Assembly: GCA_041071465.1 (NCBI GenBank)
Contig: CP163498.1
Location: forward strand, 5,598,001 to 5,662,000
Source: Pseudomonas putida
GTDB lineage: Bacteria; Pseudomonadota; Gammaproteobacteria; Pseudomonadales; Pseudomonadaceae
Length of the DNA: 64,000 nt
Reading direction: 5' to 3'
The notes under the pieces are model-generated. The model saw nothing but the letters and a program-made list of their open reading frames with translations. It searched no databases and was not told the origin of the DNA. The position numbers and the translations under genes are program-made. Shown here in pieces: positions 17,807 through 27,396 of the stretch; position 1 is the first letter of the stretch, and each line of letters starts with the position of its first letter.

Positions 17807-19216
17807 ATGAGCATGCCAGGGACAATAGCAAGGACAACCATTAAGCCTAAACTGACTCTTCCTCTTATAGCGTTCATCCTCTCATTTCTGACAGCCCTCA
17901 CGATTGTATTTGCACTCGAAGACTCTTATAGACAAATACGTACCGGTAAAGCGCACGAAGCCGCTGACCAACTGGCTCATGCGCTTGAACGCTCCCTTAG
18001 CCACTCATTGAATGCGGCGTACGGTCTCGGTGCCGCCGTCCGACACCACCAAGGCAGACTTGACGATTTTCAAGAATTAGCTAAATACATAGTCCCTCAT
18101 GACGAACATCTTTACGCCCTTGCACTAGCGCCGAATGGCACTATTGACTCGGTTGCACCTGCGTCACGCCCACTCCTGGTTGGTAATGGCGACTTGGCCA
18201 GCCTATTCAATGGATATCGCTACGATTTGGAACTGTTGAAATTACCTCAAGACAAAGTGACATTCAAAGGACCAATACGTCTAGGTAATGGGTCTTTGGG
18301 GGCAATTGGCATCCTACCGATCTACATCGGAAAGCACCCTGAAGATAAAACATTTTGGGGGCTGACAGTTGTTGCCATTAGCTTAACCAACTCCTTCCTT
18401 GATTTTGATCTGAAAGCCGTAAAACAGAGAGGATATCACCATGAGATATCTGGAACAAATCCGATCACCGGAAAGCTAGAAGTCTTACCCAGCTCCGACA
18501 TAGCGCCCGACGAGCAACAGCGCTCAATTGAAAGAGAGATAATGGGTACATCATTAACGCTAAGACTGGCGCGCATAAACCAACTAGGATATAGAAAACT
18601 ATTTCTTGCAATCTGTCTAGCACTACTCATTTGTAGCTTCATAGCTTGGTCAGCCTACATGGGCATAGAGCTCGCCCTACAGAGAAAAGAACTTAAAGAC
18701 ATCGCCCTTTACGACGCACTAACTGGACTACCGAATCGCCGTTTACTCATGGAACGACTAGAACTGGCCACCGACGACGCAAATCGAACTCGAAGAAAGG
18801 TCGCGATATCATACTTAGACTTGGATGGGCTAAAAAAAATTAATGACACCTTCGGGCACGCCACTGGAGATAAAGTTTTAGTTGAGGTATCCTCGCGCAT
18901 ACAGCACTGCCTTCGCAACTCCGACACATTTGCGCGCGTCGGAGGAGATGAGTTTGTATTAATTCTAGGCAACCTGAACCATGAGCACGAAGCCGATGTT
19001 ATTTTGAACCGCATCCTAAACGAGGCAAAAATAGACTTCTGCTTTGAAGGTCAGAAAGCTTCAATTTCAGTCAGTGTCGGGACTGCCTTCTACGACACGC
19101 ACGGAATGCACACGCATCAGCTTTTAGCCCAGGCTGACGACGCAATGTATCAAGCAAAAAAAAGGGGCAAAAATCGGATAGTAATCGCTCCTATACGGCA
19201 TGCGGACAACTGTTAG
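17807..19216 (+). CDS. Membrane diguanylate cyclase with CHASE-type sensor
   Basis: Makes cyclic di-GMP from GTP. The 469-residue protein has a helix at about 17-37, a periplasmic CHASE-like sensor (about 45-255), a helix at about 264-285, and a C-terminal GGDEF domain. GGDEF is intact at 379-383, with an RxxD inhibitory site (RNSD, 370-373) exactly five residues before it, so feedback inhibition is expected. The gene is markedly AT-richer than the flanks, with AT-rich codon choices such as AAA, ATA and TTA; together with the neighbouring recombinase this suggests horizontal origin. SD weak (TAGGAT). Ligand of the sensor unknown. Confidence 0.9.
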   Translation: MSMPGTIARTTIKPKLTLPLIAFILSFLTALTIVFALEDSYRQIRTGKAHEAADQLAHALERSLSHSLNAAYGLGAAVRHHQGRLDDFQELAKYIVPHDEHLYALALAPNGTIDSVAPASRPLLVGNGDLASLFNGYRYDLELLKLPQDKVTFKGPIRLGNGSLGAIGILPIYIGKHPEDKTFWGLTVVAISLTNSFLDFDLKAVKQRGYHHEISGTNPITGKLEVLPSSDIAPDEQQRSIEREIMGTSLTLRLARINQLGYRKLFLAICLALLICSFIAWSAYMGIELALQRKELKDIALYDALTGLPNRRLLMERLELATDDANRTRRKVAISYLDLDGLKKINDTFGHATGDKVLVEVSSRIQHCLRNSDTFARVGGDEFVLILGNLNHEHEADVILNRILNEAKIDFCFEGQKASISVSVGTAFYDTHGMHTHQLLAQADDAMYQAKKRGKNRIVIAPIRHADNC

Positions 19217-19329
19217 TTGATCCTGCACAGCTTGCCGGCGATGCAGCCGGTACTGACTATAGAGCTTTGGATCGCTGTCTGCTATGGGTCGGATAGCGAC
19301 GGTCATACCTCGACCGCCGCTGTAAGTTG

Positions 19330-19950
19330 TCAGACCTCCGTCTGCTCCGCCATCTCCAATGCGTCATCGACCTCAATGCCCAGGTATCGCACCGTGCCCT
19401 CAAGCTTCGTATGGCCTAGCAGGAGCTGAACTGCTCTCAGATTCTTCGTCCTGCGATAGATCAGCGATGCCTTCGTACGTCTCATCGTGTGGGTGCCATA
19501 CATGGCTGGATCAAGGCCAATAGCTTTTACCCAAGCTTTGACGATTCGGGCGTATTGCCGGGTAGAGAGTTGCAGTGAGGCGTGTAGCCGGCTTGGAAAA
19601 AGGCAATCCTCGCTATGGAGATGGGCTTGATGTATCCAGGCCTCCAGAGCCACCCGCGTTTGCTCAGTAATCTCAAACTGCACGGGGCGCTGGGTTTTCT
19701 GCTGCATCACTATTGCTCGCGATGACACGTGCTCCCCATGCGCAACGTCGCGTACACGAAGCTTGGTCAAATCGCAGGCTCGTAGCTTGCTGTCGATGGC
19801 CAGATCGAAGAGAGCTAAATCACGAGTTTCCTCCGCGATTTGGAGCCTTACCCGAATGGCCCAGATATCTTTGAGTCGGAGCGGGGCTTTCTGCCCGACC
19901 AATTTTCCTTTGTTCCAAGGTTGATGGCTGCCGGTCGTAATGGTTTTCAT
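19330..19950 (-). CDS. Orphan tyrosine recombinase/integrase
   Basis: A 206-residue site-specific recombinase with only the catalytic domain, similar in size to FimB/FimE. All active-site residues are present: Arg57 (SKLRACD), Lys85 (MQQKTQ), His154 and Arg157 (HTMRR), His180 (LLGHTK) and the nucleophile Tyr189 (VRYLG). The frame opens upstream to 20076, but ATG 19950 has GGAGGA 8 bases upstream and starts the recognisable N-terminus. It is convergent with the cyclase gene. No phage genes surround it; small orphan integrases of this type are widespread in Pseudomonas. The target site is unknown. Its RBS is buried in a hairpin (see 19953-19979). Confidence 0.88.
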   Translation of the reverse strand: MKTITTGSHQPWNKGKLVGQKAPLRLKDIWAIRVRLQIAEETRDLALFDLAIDSKLRACDLTKLRVRDVAHGEHVSSRAIVMQQKTQRPVQFEITEQTRVALEAWIHQAHLHSEDCLFPSRLHASLQLSTRQYARIVKAWVKAIGLDPAMYGTHTMRRTKASLIYRRTKNLRAVQLLLGHTKLEGTVRYLGIEVDDALEMAEQTEV

Positions 19951-19952
19951 GG

Positions 19953-19979
19953 CTTGTCCTCCACGTGAGGGAGGACAAG
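19953..19979 (-). promoter_or_regulatory. Perfect hairpin masking the recombinase ribosome-binding site
   Basis: CTTGTCCTCC (19953-19962) and GGAGGACAAG (19970-19979) are exact reverse complements around a 7-base loop. On the minus-strand mRNA the 3' arm contains the SD GGAGG, 7 bases before the ATG at 19950, so folding would block initiation. It could instead, or also, be a recombinase binding site. Confidence 0.65.
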
Positions 19980-20120
19980 GATGGTCATCCCGATCCAGGG
20001 GCGCTAACCGACCAAAGCTACCCGAGGGACAAGTCAGCAGTGCTGACCTAAGCAGACATTTCGTCTTATGCCTCAATCATTCATGATGCTGCTCTGGAAA
20101 GTGCGAAAGTTAATAAATTT

Positions 20121-20915
20121 ATGTTTGATCAATACTTGAAACGATGGGAGCTGACCATCGACGGTGATGCTTTCGCCTCGCTGAATGGACATCTACTGCC
20201 CGTTCGCCACCACGGCCTGCCAGCCATGCTCAAAATCTCGCAAGCGCTAGAAGAGCAAGCAGGCAACCTGCTTATGGCTTGGTGGGACGGTGAAGGAGCA
20301 GCTCCCGTGCTGGCACATGACGGTGAGGCCTTACTCATGGAGCGGGCGAACGGCTCGGTCTCCCTTGGGCACATGGTAAGCTGCGGCCAGGACGACGAGG
20401 CTACTCGTATTATCTGTGCGGTGGTCCGCCGCCTCCACATCCCTCGTACAAAACCGCTACCTGCTTTGGTCCCCCTGGTTAAACGGTTCGAAGCCTTATG
20501 GAGCGCAGCGGCAACGCACAGAGGTGTATTTGAACAAAGCGCAGAAACCGCCCGCCAACTTTTTAGGTGCCCTCGCGAAGTCACGGTACTGCATGGCGAT
20601 ATCCATCACGGAAATGTCTTGGACTTTGGCCCCAAGGGATGGCTCGCTATCGATCCTAAGGGACTGTACGGTGAGCGCGGCTTCGATTACGCGAATATTT
20701 TCTGCAATCCGGATATCAAAAGCGCTTTGGCTCCAGGTTGTTTCGAGCGCCGTATAGGGGTCGTGGCACAAGCTTCCGAAATTGATCGCCGCAGGTTGTT
20801 GCAATGGGTGCTCGCCTGGACCGGGTTGTCAGCAGCCTGGATGCTCGAGGACGACATTGATCCGAATGTACCCCTTGAGGTGGCGAAGCTTGCAGCGTTG
20901 GCGCTCGGTTTGTGA
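20121..20915 (+). CDS. APH(6)/hydroxyurea-resistance-like phosphotransferase
   Basis: A 264-residue cytosolic kinase of the aminoglycoside/hydroxyurea kinase family (StrB-like). The catalytic loop HGDIHHGNVLDFG has His158 and Asp160, and IDPKGLYGERGFDYAN (Asp178) is the metal site with the family signature. Family members phosphorylate streptomycin or hydroxyurea, but chromosomal homologues often have unknown substrates, so resistance cannot be claimed. It neighbours the recombinase and a GNAT gene. The AT-rich leader around 20105-20120 lacks an obvious SD. Confidence 0.82.
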   Translation: MFDQYLKRWELTIDGDAFASLNGHLLPVRHHGLPAMLKISQALEEQAGNLLMAWWDGEGAAPVLAHDGEALLMERANGSVSLGHMVSCGQDDEATRIICAVVRRLHIPRTKPLPALVPLVKRFEALWSAAATHRGVFEQSAETARQLFRCPREVTVLHGDIHHGNVLDFGPKGWLAIDPKGLYGERGFDYANIFCNPDIKSALAPGCFERRIGVVAQASEIDRRRLLQWVLAWTGLSAAWMLEDDIDPNVPLEVAKLAALALGL

Positions 20916-21026
20916 GTTTTACGGTAGGGCGAGGCCAGTGACGTTTCACAAATCAGAGAGCGGTCGACACAGGCAAGCCCTGTACTGATAATCAACGTCT
21001 CACAGGGATGCCCAGGAACGAATGTC

Positions 21027-21584
21027 ATGGACTGTCTTCCGACGCTGATCACCGATCGGCTGGTTCTCACCCCTCTCCAATTGGAGGATTCACCCATCAT
21101 TCAGGAGCTGTTCCCCTGCTGGGAGGTGGTTCGCTACCTGGATCGTCGTGTCCCATGGCCGTATCCAGAAGACGGGGCGCTGGTTTATGTCCGAGATATC
21201 GCCCTGCCTGCTATGGCAGCAGGTCGTGAAAGGCACTGGATGATCCGCATGCGCAACGATGCTGGCTGCACCCTGGGTAGCATCAGTTTGTATGATCAGC
21301 CTGGAAACAACAGAGGCTTCTGGCTCGCACCACAGTGGTGGGGAAAGGGCTACATGCGTGAGGCATGCCGGATTATCAATGCCTATTGGTTCGAGACACT
21401 GTCGCGTCCGGTCATGCAGGTTCCCAAAGCTGTTGCCAACGACGCATCTCGCAGGGTCTCGAAACATGAGGGTATGCGCTTGGTAGACGTGCAGGCAGGA
21501 GAATTTGTATCTGGAATGATGGAGGTCGAAATATGGGAGATGACTCGTGCTGACTGGTTAGAAAGGTCAATTGCCGGCCGCTAG
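21027..21584 (+). CDS. GNAT acetyltransferase, RimJ/RimL-like
   Basis: A 185-residue acetyltransferase starting with the typical TDRLVLTPLQLEDSP segment; the acetyl-CoA loop is WWGKGYMREACRIINAY and VANDASRRVSKHEGM is the family C-terminal element. The acceptor may be a protein N-terminus or small molecule. No strong SD is visible at the ATG. It follows the phosphotransferase by 111 bp on the same strand. Confidence 0.82.
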   Translation: MDCLPTLITDRLVLTPLQLEDSPIIQELFPCWEVVRYLDRRVPWPYPEDGALVYVRDIALPAMAAGRERHWMIRMRNDAGCTLGSISLYDQPGNNRGFWLAPQWWGKGYMREACRIINAYWFETLSRPVMQVPKAVANDASRRVSKHEGMRLVDVQAGEFVSGMMEVEIWEMTRADWLERSIAGR

Positions 21585-21879
21585 TTTTTATGCACTCAGT
21601 CGCCGCCATCTGAGCAGTTGGGTGACGGTCAGATTGATGGGGATAGACCACTCGCGCAAATGCCAGTCATAGGTCGATTCCGTGATGCCATAAGTGGTGG
21701 TGCAGCCTTGGCGAGTGATGCAACCCGTGCCACCGCAGCGGCGTTAAAGAACGGGTGCAAAACGTAAGCATTTTCCCGATTGTCCAGAAAACCTCACCTA
21801 CACTGCTTCAAGTTCGATGAAGGCGGCCATGCTGCAAAGCAGCGGGCTACCGGCAGTCTCTTGCCCACAGGAGATCCTC
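21585..21879. other. Intergenic stretch before the DUF1254 pair
   Basis: About 295 bp with no supported gene. A short minus-strand frame ending at 21588 reads protein-like for about 45 codons but has no start and matches no family I recognise. The DUF1254 promoter is expected in the right half. Confidence 0.35.
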
Positions 21880-23370
21880 ATGGATGCCATTGAGGGATTG
21901 ATGACTCGGATGGTCACCTGTCTGAAGCCTTGCCTGCTAGTCACAGCCATTGCCGCTTGTACTGTCGTCACCGCGCAGGCAGCAACCGAACCCTTGGGCG
22001 GGCAACCCCCAGCGGGAGCCACCCCTTCGGTGAAGGACTTCGACTACCAGATCAAGTACCAGCGTGCGTTCGAAGCCATCCTCTGGAACATGCCGGCGAT
22101 TGCCATCTATTCCTTCCGCCGTGCTGCCGAAAAGGATCTTGGCTACAAGGACAATGACATCATTGCCTACTCGGCAACGGCTAGCCCGCAACTTGAAGCC
22201 ATTACTGCCAATAGCACCACGCCTTACATCGCAGCCTACACGGACCTGCGCAAAGGCCCTGTGGTGCTGGAAATCCCGGCAGCCTCTGCGGACGGTAGCC
22301 TTTATGGCCAGGTGGTGGATGCCTGGCAACTCACCATCGCCGATGTAGGCCCGGCAGGGCTCGACAAAGGCAAAGGTGGCAAGTACCTGTTCACGGCACC
22401 TGATTACAAGGGTGAGGTACCCAAGGGTTATATCCATGTGGCCTCGCCTAACTACCGTATCGCCCTGGCGTTTCGCTCGGTGCCGCCCGCGGGCAAGACC
22501 GCCAAGGACGCCTACGAATACGCCAAGCGCCTGCGCATGTATTACCTGGCTGAAGCCAAGTCGCCACCGCAGCAGAAGTTCATCGACCCAGCCCATGAGC
22601 GCTACCCGACGCTGCCGTTCTACGACGAACGTCACTTCGAAGACATGCACGCGATCATGAGCGTGGAGCCAGTGCGCGAACACGACAAGGTCATGATGGG
22701 CATGCTGTCGTCCCTGGGCATCGTCAAGGGCAAACCTTTCGCACCGGACGAAACCGCCAAGAAGGCCATGCACCAGGCCGCCATCGATGCCTGGTTCTTC
22801 CTCCAGCAATGGTTCGACACCGAGATGTCCAAGCGCGTGTACTGGCCGGATCGGCACTACGTCTCGCTGTTGCAGCCAGATGCCAATCACAAGTTCACGT
22901 TCATCTACGAAGATCGCATCGACCTGCTCGAACGGGCAGCGGAGTACTTCTGGTGCACTTACATGCCTAAAGTCCTCAGCGCCTCACCGGCGACGTCGTA
23001 CCAGATGGCGATGGCCGACAAGGATGGAAAACCGCTGGAAGCCGGCCAGCTCTACAAGCTCGATGTGCCCAAGGACATGCCGGTAAAGCAGTTCTGGGCG
23101 CTGACGGTATATGACCGAGCCACCTTCTCGTTCATCTACAGCGACAGCAACCGCACCACGCTGTCGTCGTTCGACGTCGACAAGATGAAGAAGAATGCCG
23201 ATGGCGGCGTGACGATCTATATCGGGCCGACGGCCCCACAAGGCGAGGAAGCCAACTGGATTCCCACCTCCGGCAAGCGCCCATTGCCGGCCATGCGCTT
23301 CTACGGTCCCACCGAAGCGTTCAACAACAAGACTTTCAAGTTGCCCGACTTCGAACGGGTAATCCCCTGA
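21880..23370 (+). CDS. Exported DUF1254/DUF1214 protein (first of tandem pair)
   Basis: A 496-residue exported protein. Signal peptide at about residues 12-35 (CLLVTAIAACTVVTAQAA). The DUF1254 domain follows at about 60-200 and DUF1214 near the C-terminus, with the segment PVKQFWALTVYDRATFSFIY. The ATG at 21880 is chosen because GGAG lies 7 bases upstream; the frame also opens at 21817. Biochemical role unknown. It is cotranscribed with the next gene, 63 bp downstream. Confidence 0.85.
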   Translation: MDAIEGLMTRMVTCLKPCLLVTAIAACTVVTAQAATEPLGGQPPAGATPSVKDFDYQIKYQRAFEAILWNMPAIAIYSFRRAAEKDLGYKDNDIIAYSATASPQLEAITANSTTPYIAAYTDLRKGPVVLEIPAASADGSLYGQVVDAWQLTIADVGPAGLDKGKGGKYLFTAPDYKGEVPKGYIHVASPNYRIALAFRSVPPAGKTAKDAYEYAKRLRMYYLAEAKSPPQQKFIDPAHERYPTLPFYDERHFEDMHAIMSVEPVREHDKVMMGMLSSLGIVKGKPFAPDETAKKAMHQAAIDAWFFLQQWFDTEMSKRVYWPDRHYVSLLQPDANHKFTFIYEDRIDLLERAAEYFWCTYMPKVLSASPATSYQMAMADKDGKPLEAGQLYKLDVPKDMPVKQFWALTVYDRATFSFIYSDSNRTTLSSFDVDKMKKNADGGVTIYIGPTAPQGEEANWIPTSGKRPLPAMRFYGPTEAFNNKTFKLPDFERVIP

Positions 23371-23433
23371 GCACTGCCTACAACCTTGAAAAACCAAACC
23401 AAAGGGGCTGGCCCGCTGGCCCGAGGAGACTTG

Positions 23434-24729
23434 ATGAAACCCATGGTGCTTGGAGCAGCCCTGCTTTCGCTTGCCGTGCCGGCCTTCGCACAGATCCCCG
23501 ACAAGCTGGCGGAAGATGCCTACATCTATGGTTACTCAATGGACGAGGCCTACAAGTTCTTCTATGAGACGGCAGTCAAGACCAACACGCCGCTCAATCG
23601 CTTTCAGAACATCCGCCACCTGGCCGATGACACCTACGTCGATCACCCGACCATCAACAATGACACGCTGCACTTGATGGGCTGGCTGGATATCGCCGCA
23701 GAACCCGTGATCGTCAGCGTTCCGGACATGGAAAAAGGTCGTTACTGGATCCTGCACACCATGGACATGGGCCATTACACGACGTCCATGATCGGCTCCC
23801 GCACGCGGGACACCAAAGGCGGCCACTTCATGTTCGCCTCACCCCAGTGGAAGGGCACGGTGCCCGACAGTGTCACCGAAGTGATCCGTGTCGAGTCCAA
23901 CCTGGTTAAATTGATGGGCAGGATCATGTCCACCGGGCCTGAGGACCAGAAAAAGGCGCTTGCCTACATGGATGACTGGAACATCCGTACGCTTTCGGCC
24001 TACCTGGGCGAGCCCGGCCCAAAAGCCAAGCAGCGCACTTACCCCGACCCAGCCAAGACCAATTGGCTGCAACGGGTGAACTTCGTGCTGTGTGACGGCA
24101 ACATGGGCCAGGCCGACAAGAAATGGCTCGACCAGTACAAGTCAGTCGGCGTCGAACCCTGCAAAGAAAACTTCACCAAGGAGCAGCTGGCAGCTGCGAA
24201 GAAGGGTGAGGAACTGGGCATGAAGCACATCAAGGACCTCGCTCCGAAGATGACCGACGCCGGCAAGCTGCTGGGCACCCGCGAGCAGTTGGGTGACGGC
24301 CCCCGTGACCTGTTCGCCGAGGGCACCTACATCGGCCAGTGGGGGCTGCCCCCAGATGAAAGTATCTACCTGCGCACCGAGACCGCTGCCGACGGTAAGC
24401 CGATCAATGGTGCCAATGGTAAGTCGTACGCCATGCACTTCAAGGCGCCCGAGGTCAGCCAGTTCTGGTCCTTTACCGTCTACGCCTCAGACAACCGCCT
24501 GATGGCCCACAACGCCATCAATCGCCATAGCTGCGGCGACCGCACACTCAAACCGGATGCCAATGGCGAATACACCATTGAGCTGAGCGCCAAGGGTGAA
24601 GAGAGCAACCCCAATTACCTGCCAATTCCGGAAAAGGATGCCTACATTGTCTTGAGGTTGTATGGCCCGAGCAAGGCAGTGCAAGGCGGCGGGTACAAGT
24701 TCCCGCCCGTCGAAGTGACCTCGCACTGA
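23434..24729 (+). CDS. Exported DUF1254/DUF1214 protein (second of tandem pair)
   Basis: A 431-residue paralogue-type neighbour of the preceding gene. GAGGAG lies 5 bases before the ATG at 23434, which starts a clean signal peptide (MKPMVLGAALLSLAVPAFA). DUF1254 covers about 20-150 (AEDAYIYGYSMDEAYKFFYE) and the C-terminal DUF1214 contains SQFWSFTVYASDNRLM. Sequence identity to its partner is low, so duplication is old or they form a functional pair. Periplasmic; function unknown. Confidence 0.85.
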   Translation: MKPMVLGAALLSLAVPAFAQIPDKLAEDAYIYGYSMDEAYKFFYETAVKTNTPLNRFQNIRHLADDTYVDHPTINNDTLHLMGWLDIAAEPVIVSVPDMEKGRYWILHTMDMGHYTTSMIGSRTRDTKGGHFMFASPQWKGTVPDSVTEVIRVESNLVKLMGRIMSTGPEDQKKALAYMDDWNIRTLSAYLGEPGPKAKQRTYPDPAKTNWLQRVNFVLCDGNMGQADKKWLDQYKSVGVEPCKENFTKEQLAAAKKGEELGMKHIKDLAPKMTDAGKLLGTREQLGDGPRDLFAEGTYIGQWGLPPDESIYLRTETAADGKPINGANGKSYAMHFKAPEVSQFWSFTVYASDNRLMAHNAINRHSCGDRTLKPDANGEYTIELSAKGEESNPNYLPIPEKDAYIVLRLYGPSKAVQGGGYKFPPVEVTSH

Positions 24730-24761
24730 TTCGTGCGGAGGGTATTGCATTCTCTGGTAAA

Positions 24762-24787
24762 GGCTTCTGAGGGTGCGCTCAGGAGCC
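24762..24787 (+). terminator. Hairpin after the DUF1254 pair
   Basis: GGCTTCTGAG pairs with CTCAGGAGCC (one G-U pair) around a 6-base loop, 32 bases after the stop. There is no U-tract, so termination would be weak. The rest of 24788-25130 shows no gene; it holds the promoter of the following OsmC gene. Confidence 0.5.
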
Positions 24788-25130
24788 GTTGAGTTACGCA
24801 GACGTCTTCGGGCCTGGCCCTTTCACACCTTGATTGCTCCCTTGACGCAAAAGAAACTTTTTCTAAACACGCAAATTAACCCCCGCCCCAGCTGACTGCT
24901 GGAGGCGTCTTGTGTGATCAGGGTTAGCCGTTATCAACCCAGAGCTGCCGGTCAGCAAGGATAGCATCAGGCCAGAACGCTGGAAGACGCTGTGCGTACG
25001 CACCGTGAGGGCATGCACCACTGCAATCATCAGGTGCTGGTGCGAAGCCACCTAGCGCGTGCAAGATACTTTCAGCACAGGCAGGGGCCAACATTATCTT
25101 CCGGGCAGCTTTTACAACACAGGCGCTACG

Positions 25131-25603
25131 ATGAAAGAACACGCATACGCTGTTACCGTAAACTGGACGGGAAACACGGGTGAAGGTACTTCCAGCTATA
25201 CGTCCTACCAGAGGGACTTCACTGTAGAAGGCCTGGGCAAGCCACAAATCCTCGGCTGCGCCGACCCGGCCTTTCGCGGCAATTCCAATCGTTGGAACCC
25301 AGAAGACATGTTGCTGGCCTCGATCTCGGCCTGCCATAAACTGTGGTATCTCCATTTGTGTGCGGTCAACAATGTGAACGTGCTGGAGTACGTCGACTAC
25401 CCAGTGGCCCGGATGGTTGAGGGCGATGCACAGCAAAAGGGGCATTTCAAGGACGCAGAGTTGCGGCCTCAGATCGTCATCAGCAGCCAATCGGATATCG
25501 ACCTCGCGATGCGTCTGCATGACGATGCTCATCATGAGTGCTTATTGCCAACTCGGTCAACTTCCCCATCAAATGCAGGGCTGTCATTCACCATCAGCGC
25601 TAG
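25131..25603 (+). pseudogene. OsmC family protein, C-terminal frameshift
   Basis: Begins MKEHAYAVTVNWTGNTGEG, a recognisable OsmC subfamily, with the first redox Cys in LLASISACHKLWYLH. After DDAHHEC the frame is lost near 25543; in the other frame the expected ending IANSVNFPIKCRAVIHHQR and a TAG at 25601-25603 appear, including the second redox Cys. As written, translation would continue with about 45 unrelated residues to 25667. One missing base explains everything, giving an intact 157-residue protein; probably a sequence error. Confidence 0.8.
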
Positions 25604-25701
25604 ATTCCCAGTGGGTCAGCAAGCTGGCGCATGCCACCGTGCCCGGTATCGCGCCAAGCAACGTTAATGCAGCGCTAATCGACTTCGCTTACACTCGCCG
25701 C

Positions 25702-26052
25702 ATGAACCGCTTCTTGCGACTGGTTACCCTCTTCTTGCTGGTTATCGCGCTTCCTTTCAACGGGATGGCGGGTATCGACTCACCCATAGAACCGTGCCCC
25801 ATGCAGGCCATGGGTATGCAAATGATGGCCGGCATGGAGCACGACTGCTGCCAGGAGCAAGATCAGGGCAAGTCCTCCCATCACGACACCAAAACCTGCA
25901 AGGTCGGCCAGGAATGTAGAACGGCGACTGCGCTCCAGGTCAGCATGCTGGAGCCTGTGTTGACCTTCGCTACCTCGCACCCTGCCGATACCTATACCGA
26001 AAGCCTGGTAGCCAGCGCCCCGCCTGACCACTGGCGCCCTCCTCGGGCCTGA
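25702..26052 (+). CDS. Small exported Met/His/Cys-rich protein, CzcI/DUF2946-like
   Basis: A 116-residue protein with an N-terminal signal segment (LRLVTLFLLVIALPFNGMAG) followed by a metal-ligand-rich stretch: CPMQAMGMQMMAGMEHDCC and HHDTKTCKVGQECRTA. Small proteins of this kind stand in front of Czc/Cus efflux operons and are thought to modulate metal handling in the periplasm. It is followed 90 bp later by the TolC-type gene of the pump. The frame is open far upstream to 25417, but that part overlaps the OsmC gene. Family name is tentative; metal binding is inferred. Confidence 0.7.
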   Translation: MNRFLRLVTLFLLVIALPFNGMAGIDSPIEPCPMQAMGMQMMAGMEHDCCQEQDQGKSSHHDTKTCKVGQECRTATALQVSMLEPVLTFATSHPADTYTESLVASAPPDHWRPPRA

Positions 26053-26142
26053 TTCCTTCGTAAAACCTCACACGATTGTTCTGCCTTGGCGGCCGAACGA
26101 TGGCATGCGCGTGCGCGCTGGTTTTTTCGAGGAATCATGCTC

Positions 26143-27396
26143 ATGACTCCCCTACGTTTGCATCCAGGACGGACGCTTGCGCTCGGCCTGGTAATCCTGC
26201 TGCCGACGCTATCGGCGCAGGCCGCTTCATTTTCATTGGACGATGCGCTGCAACTGGCAGAGCGCAATGCCCCTTCGCTTCAGGCACGCCAGGAGCAGGT
26301 GTCGGCGACACGCAGCGCGATCCTGCCTGCGGGTGAACTGCCCGACCCTCGGCTGAATCTCGGGCTGCAGAACCTGCCGGTGGACGGCAGTGATCGCTGG
26401 AGCACAAGCCGAGACTTCATGACCATGCAGGTGGTTGGCCTGTCCCAGGAAGTGCCCAACAGAGACAAACGCAAGGCACGGGTCGAAACCGCGCGGGCAG
26501 CGGTTGAACGCGCCGATGCCGAGGCGGTTCTGGAGCGTCAAAACGTACGCGCAGCGACGGCACAGGCGTGGCTGGCGGCCTACACGGTGCAGCGAAAGCT
26601 GCAGCAATTCGACGAATTCTACAAAGAGAATCAGCTGCTGACTTCGGCCGTCCACGCCCGCCTGGCCGGCGGAGGCGGTGCAGCAACCGATGCACTTGCT
26701 CCAAACCAGGAAATGGCTCAGTTGGACGCGCAGAAAGACCTGCTGCTAAGCCAGGCGAGCCAGGCGCGAGCCGCCCTCAAACGCTGGACCGGCCAGGACG
26801 CAGATGTGCAAGCACGCGCATTTCCTCAGTGGGCGGTAAATGCAACTGACTACCTGCATGCGCTACACGCCCACCCTGCGCTGGCGGTTTATGGCGCCAT
26901 GAGCCGAGAAGCCGAAGCCCAGGTGCATCAGGCGCAAGCCGAGAAGAAGTCTGACTGGGGTTGGCAACTGGACTACCAACGGCGCGGGCCGGCATTCAGC
27001 AACATGGTGAGTGTGCAGGTCAGTTTTCAATTGCCCTTGTTCGCAGGCTCTCGGCAAGACCCGATGATCGCCGCCCGGCGTGCACAGGTGCGCCAGCTGG
27101 AGGACGAGCAAGACGCGGCCCTGCGGGAGCATACCGCGCAGCTGGAGGCAGACATGGCTGAATACCAGCGCCTGCAGCGTGCAGTGGCGCGAAGCCGAGA
27201 CACCCTGCTACCGCTCGCCGAAGCACGCGTGCGTTTGGCATTGGCAGATTACCGAGCAGGCAAATCGGCCTTGAGTGAAGTGCTCGCGGCGCGGCGGCAA
27301 CGGGTAGACGCGCGGTTACAGGACTTAGACCTGCAAGGCCAACTGGCAGCGACAGCGGCACGTTTGCATTTCGCGTACGGCGAGGTGCGGGCATGA
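26143..27396 (+). CDS. TolC-family outer-membrane channel of metal RND efflux (CusC/CzcC-like)
   Basis: Outer-membrane exit duct, 417 residues, with a signal peptide (LALGLVILLPTLSAQAASF) and two outer-membrane-factor repeats rich in long helices; the first starts FSLDDALQLAERNAPSLQARQ. CGAGGA stands 9 bases before ATG 26143; ATG 26137 is also in frame but too close to the SD. It overlaps the adaptor gene by four bases (ATGA). The operon composition points to monovalent or divalent metal export. Confidence 0.87.
   Translation: MTPLRLHPGRTLALGLVILLPTLSAQAASFSLDDALQLAERNAPSLQARQEQVSATRSAILPAGELPDPRLNLGLQNLPVDGSDRWSTSRDFMTMQVVGLSQEVPNRDKRKARVETARAAVERADAEAVLERQNVRAATAQAWLAAYTVQRKLQQFDEFYKENQLLTSAVHARLAGGGGAATDALAPNQEMAQLDAQKDLLLSQASQARAALKRWTGQDADVQARAFPQWAVNATDYLHALHAHPALAVYGAMSREAEAQVHQAQAEKKSDWGWQLDYQRRGPAFSNMVSVQVSFQLPLFAGSRQDPMIAARRAQVRQLEDEQDAALREHTAQLEADMAEYQRLQRAVARSRDTLLPLAEARVRLALADYRAGKSALSEVLAARRQRVDARLQDLDLQGQLAATAARLHFAYGEVRA

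Noticed and set aside
20121..20915. Calling the APH(6)-like gene an acquired streptomycin-resistance determinant
   Set aside because: Only family motifs are visible; chromosomal homologues with no resistance role are common and no transposon flanks the gene.
21937..22890. 317-codon minus-strand frame
   Set aside because: Antisense to the DUF1254 gene, which has a signal peptide and conserved domains; shadow frame.
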